From NCBI GenBank assembly GCA_040756085.1, contig JBFMAE010000332.1, positions 1-22,041 on the forward strand: a stretch of DNA of 22,041 bases, given 5' to 3'. Origin of the DNA: JBFMAE01 sp040756085. Its GTDB lineage: Bacteria > Desulfobacterota > BSN033 > UBA1163. Positions 21,619-22,041 of this stretch are shown here, piece by piece (position 1 is the first letter of the stretch; each line of letters begins with the position of its first letter). The notes below the pieces were generated by a model, which saw only the letters and a list, made by a program, of their open reading frames with translations, was not told where the DNA came from and ran no database searches. The translations under genes were made by a program, and so were the position numbers.

Positions 21619-22041
21619 ATGGTGGATAAAATCTTTGGGTCCATTGAAAAGGTTGTGGTGAGTTTTAATAAAGTCCTCGTGTTTCTCGCTTCAATCATGA
21701 TGGCAGGCCTTGTCGTCATCGTCTGCGTGGACCTGACCTTAAGATACTTTTTTAAATCACCCCTGTTATGGGGGACGGAAGTAACGGAAATATTGCTGCT
21801 TTATATTACATTTCTTGGAATGGCCTGGGTCTTTAAAGAAGATGGCCATGTCGTGATCGATGTATTCACCAGCAAGGTTAGCGGCAGAAAGAAGAAGACA
21901 TTGATGGGGGTTAGCTATTTTTTGGTCGGTATTATTTCTGCCGTCCTTATTTATTATGGCTTTTACACAACATACGATCATTTTATCAGAGGCGTTTTTA
22001 ATCCCACCATCATCGAAACCCCCATCGCACTGATTATTATT
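21619..22041 (+). CDS. dctQ: Second TRAP small permease, cut by right edge
   Basis: An open frame from the ATG at 21619 runs to the end of the window (141 codons): MVDKIFGSIEKVVVSFNKVL, a first hydrophobic helix, then VDLTLRYFFKSPLLWGTEVTEILLLY, MAWVFKEDGHVVIDVFTSKV and a third helix. RYFF.SPLLWGTEV and the GHVVIDV loop are typical of DctQ. The first codon has no strong ribosome binding site; a TTG two codons upstream is an alternative. A dctM gene is expected beyond the edge. Confidence 0.88.
   Translation, partial: MVDKIFGSIEKVVVSFNKVLVFLASIMMAGLVVIVCVDLTLRYFFKSPLLWGTEVTEILLLYITFLGMAWVFKEDGHVVIDVFTSKVSGRKKKTLMGVSYFLVGIISAVLIYYGFYTTYDHFIRGVFNPTIIETPIALIII

Overview
The window looks like an accessory catabolic region from an anaerobic bacterium of the Deltaproteobacteria/Desulfobacterota type. 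This is inferred from the style of its genes, not from a marker gene: TRAP transporters, a three-subunit molybdenum hydroxylase, a multi-PAS hybrid histidine kinase, orphan four-helix-bundle (23S rRNA intervening-sequence) proteins, moderate GC, and many gene junctions carrying short word-like repeats. No rRNA, tRNA, CRISPR array or intact transposase was seen.

Layout. (1) Positions 1-778, minus strand: the 5' end of a four-helix-bundle gene running off the left edge, a small excisionase-type HTH protein, and a second four-helix-bundle gene, all separated by repeat spacers. (2) 779-3691, minus: an orphan membrane-anchored PAS-PAS-PAS-HisKA-HATPase-REC kinase. Upstream of it is a 465-bp non-coding stretch holding a PAS-linker relic and an inverted-repeat relic. 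(3) 4157-20010, minus: a co-directional gene set of about 16 kb. In transcription order it is hyuA-like, hyuB-like, a maleate isomerase/Asp-Glu racemase family enzyme, pyrK-like, pyrD-like, a V4R-domain protein, a PaaK-like CoA ligase, TRAP dctP-dctQ-dctM, then the FAD, 2Fe-2S and Mo-cofactor subunits of a xanthine dehydrogenase-family enzyme. A four-helix-bundle gene sits between the last two subunits. A good promoter before the ligase (12920-12948) splits the set into at least two transcription units. (4) 20011-20540: a divergent regulatory region with a near-consensus plus-strand promoter and a foldable leader. (5) 20541 to the end, plus: a second TRAP system, dctP followed by a dctQ cut by the right edge.

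How the genes may work together (inference). A TRAP system imports an organic acid. The Mo hydroxylase oxidises a ring carbon next to nitrogen. The PyrDK-like flavoprotein reduces the ring. The ATP-dependent HyuAB pair opens a lactam or imide. The isomerase rearranges the resulting acid, and the PaaK-like ligase makes a CoA thioester. The logic resembles anaerobic nicotinate breakdown but uses different enzymes. Two things favour a catabolic role for PyrDK over pyrimidine synthesis: its neighbours, and an active-site segment in which an Asn and a Thr/Ser that normally contact orotate are replaced by Ala and Gly.

A second theme is the four-helix-bundle genes. The two complete ones are each bounded by inverted copies of their own short repeat word, like intervening sequences in 23S rRNA that have moved to intergenic sites. 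Several other gene junctions carry similar word-repeat hairpins with no gene inside.
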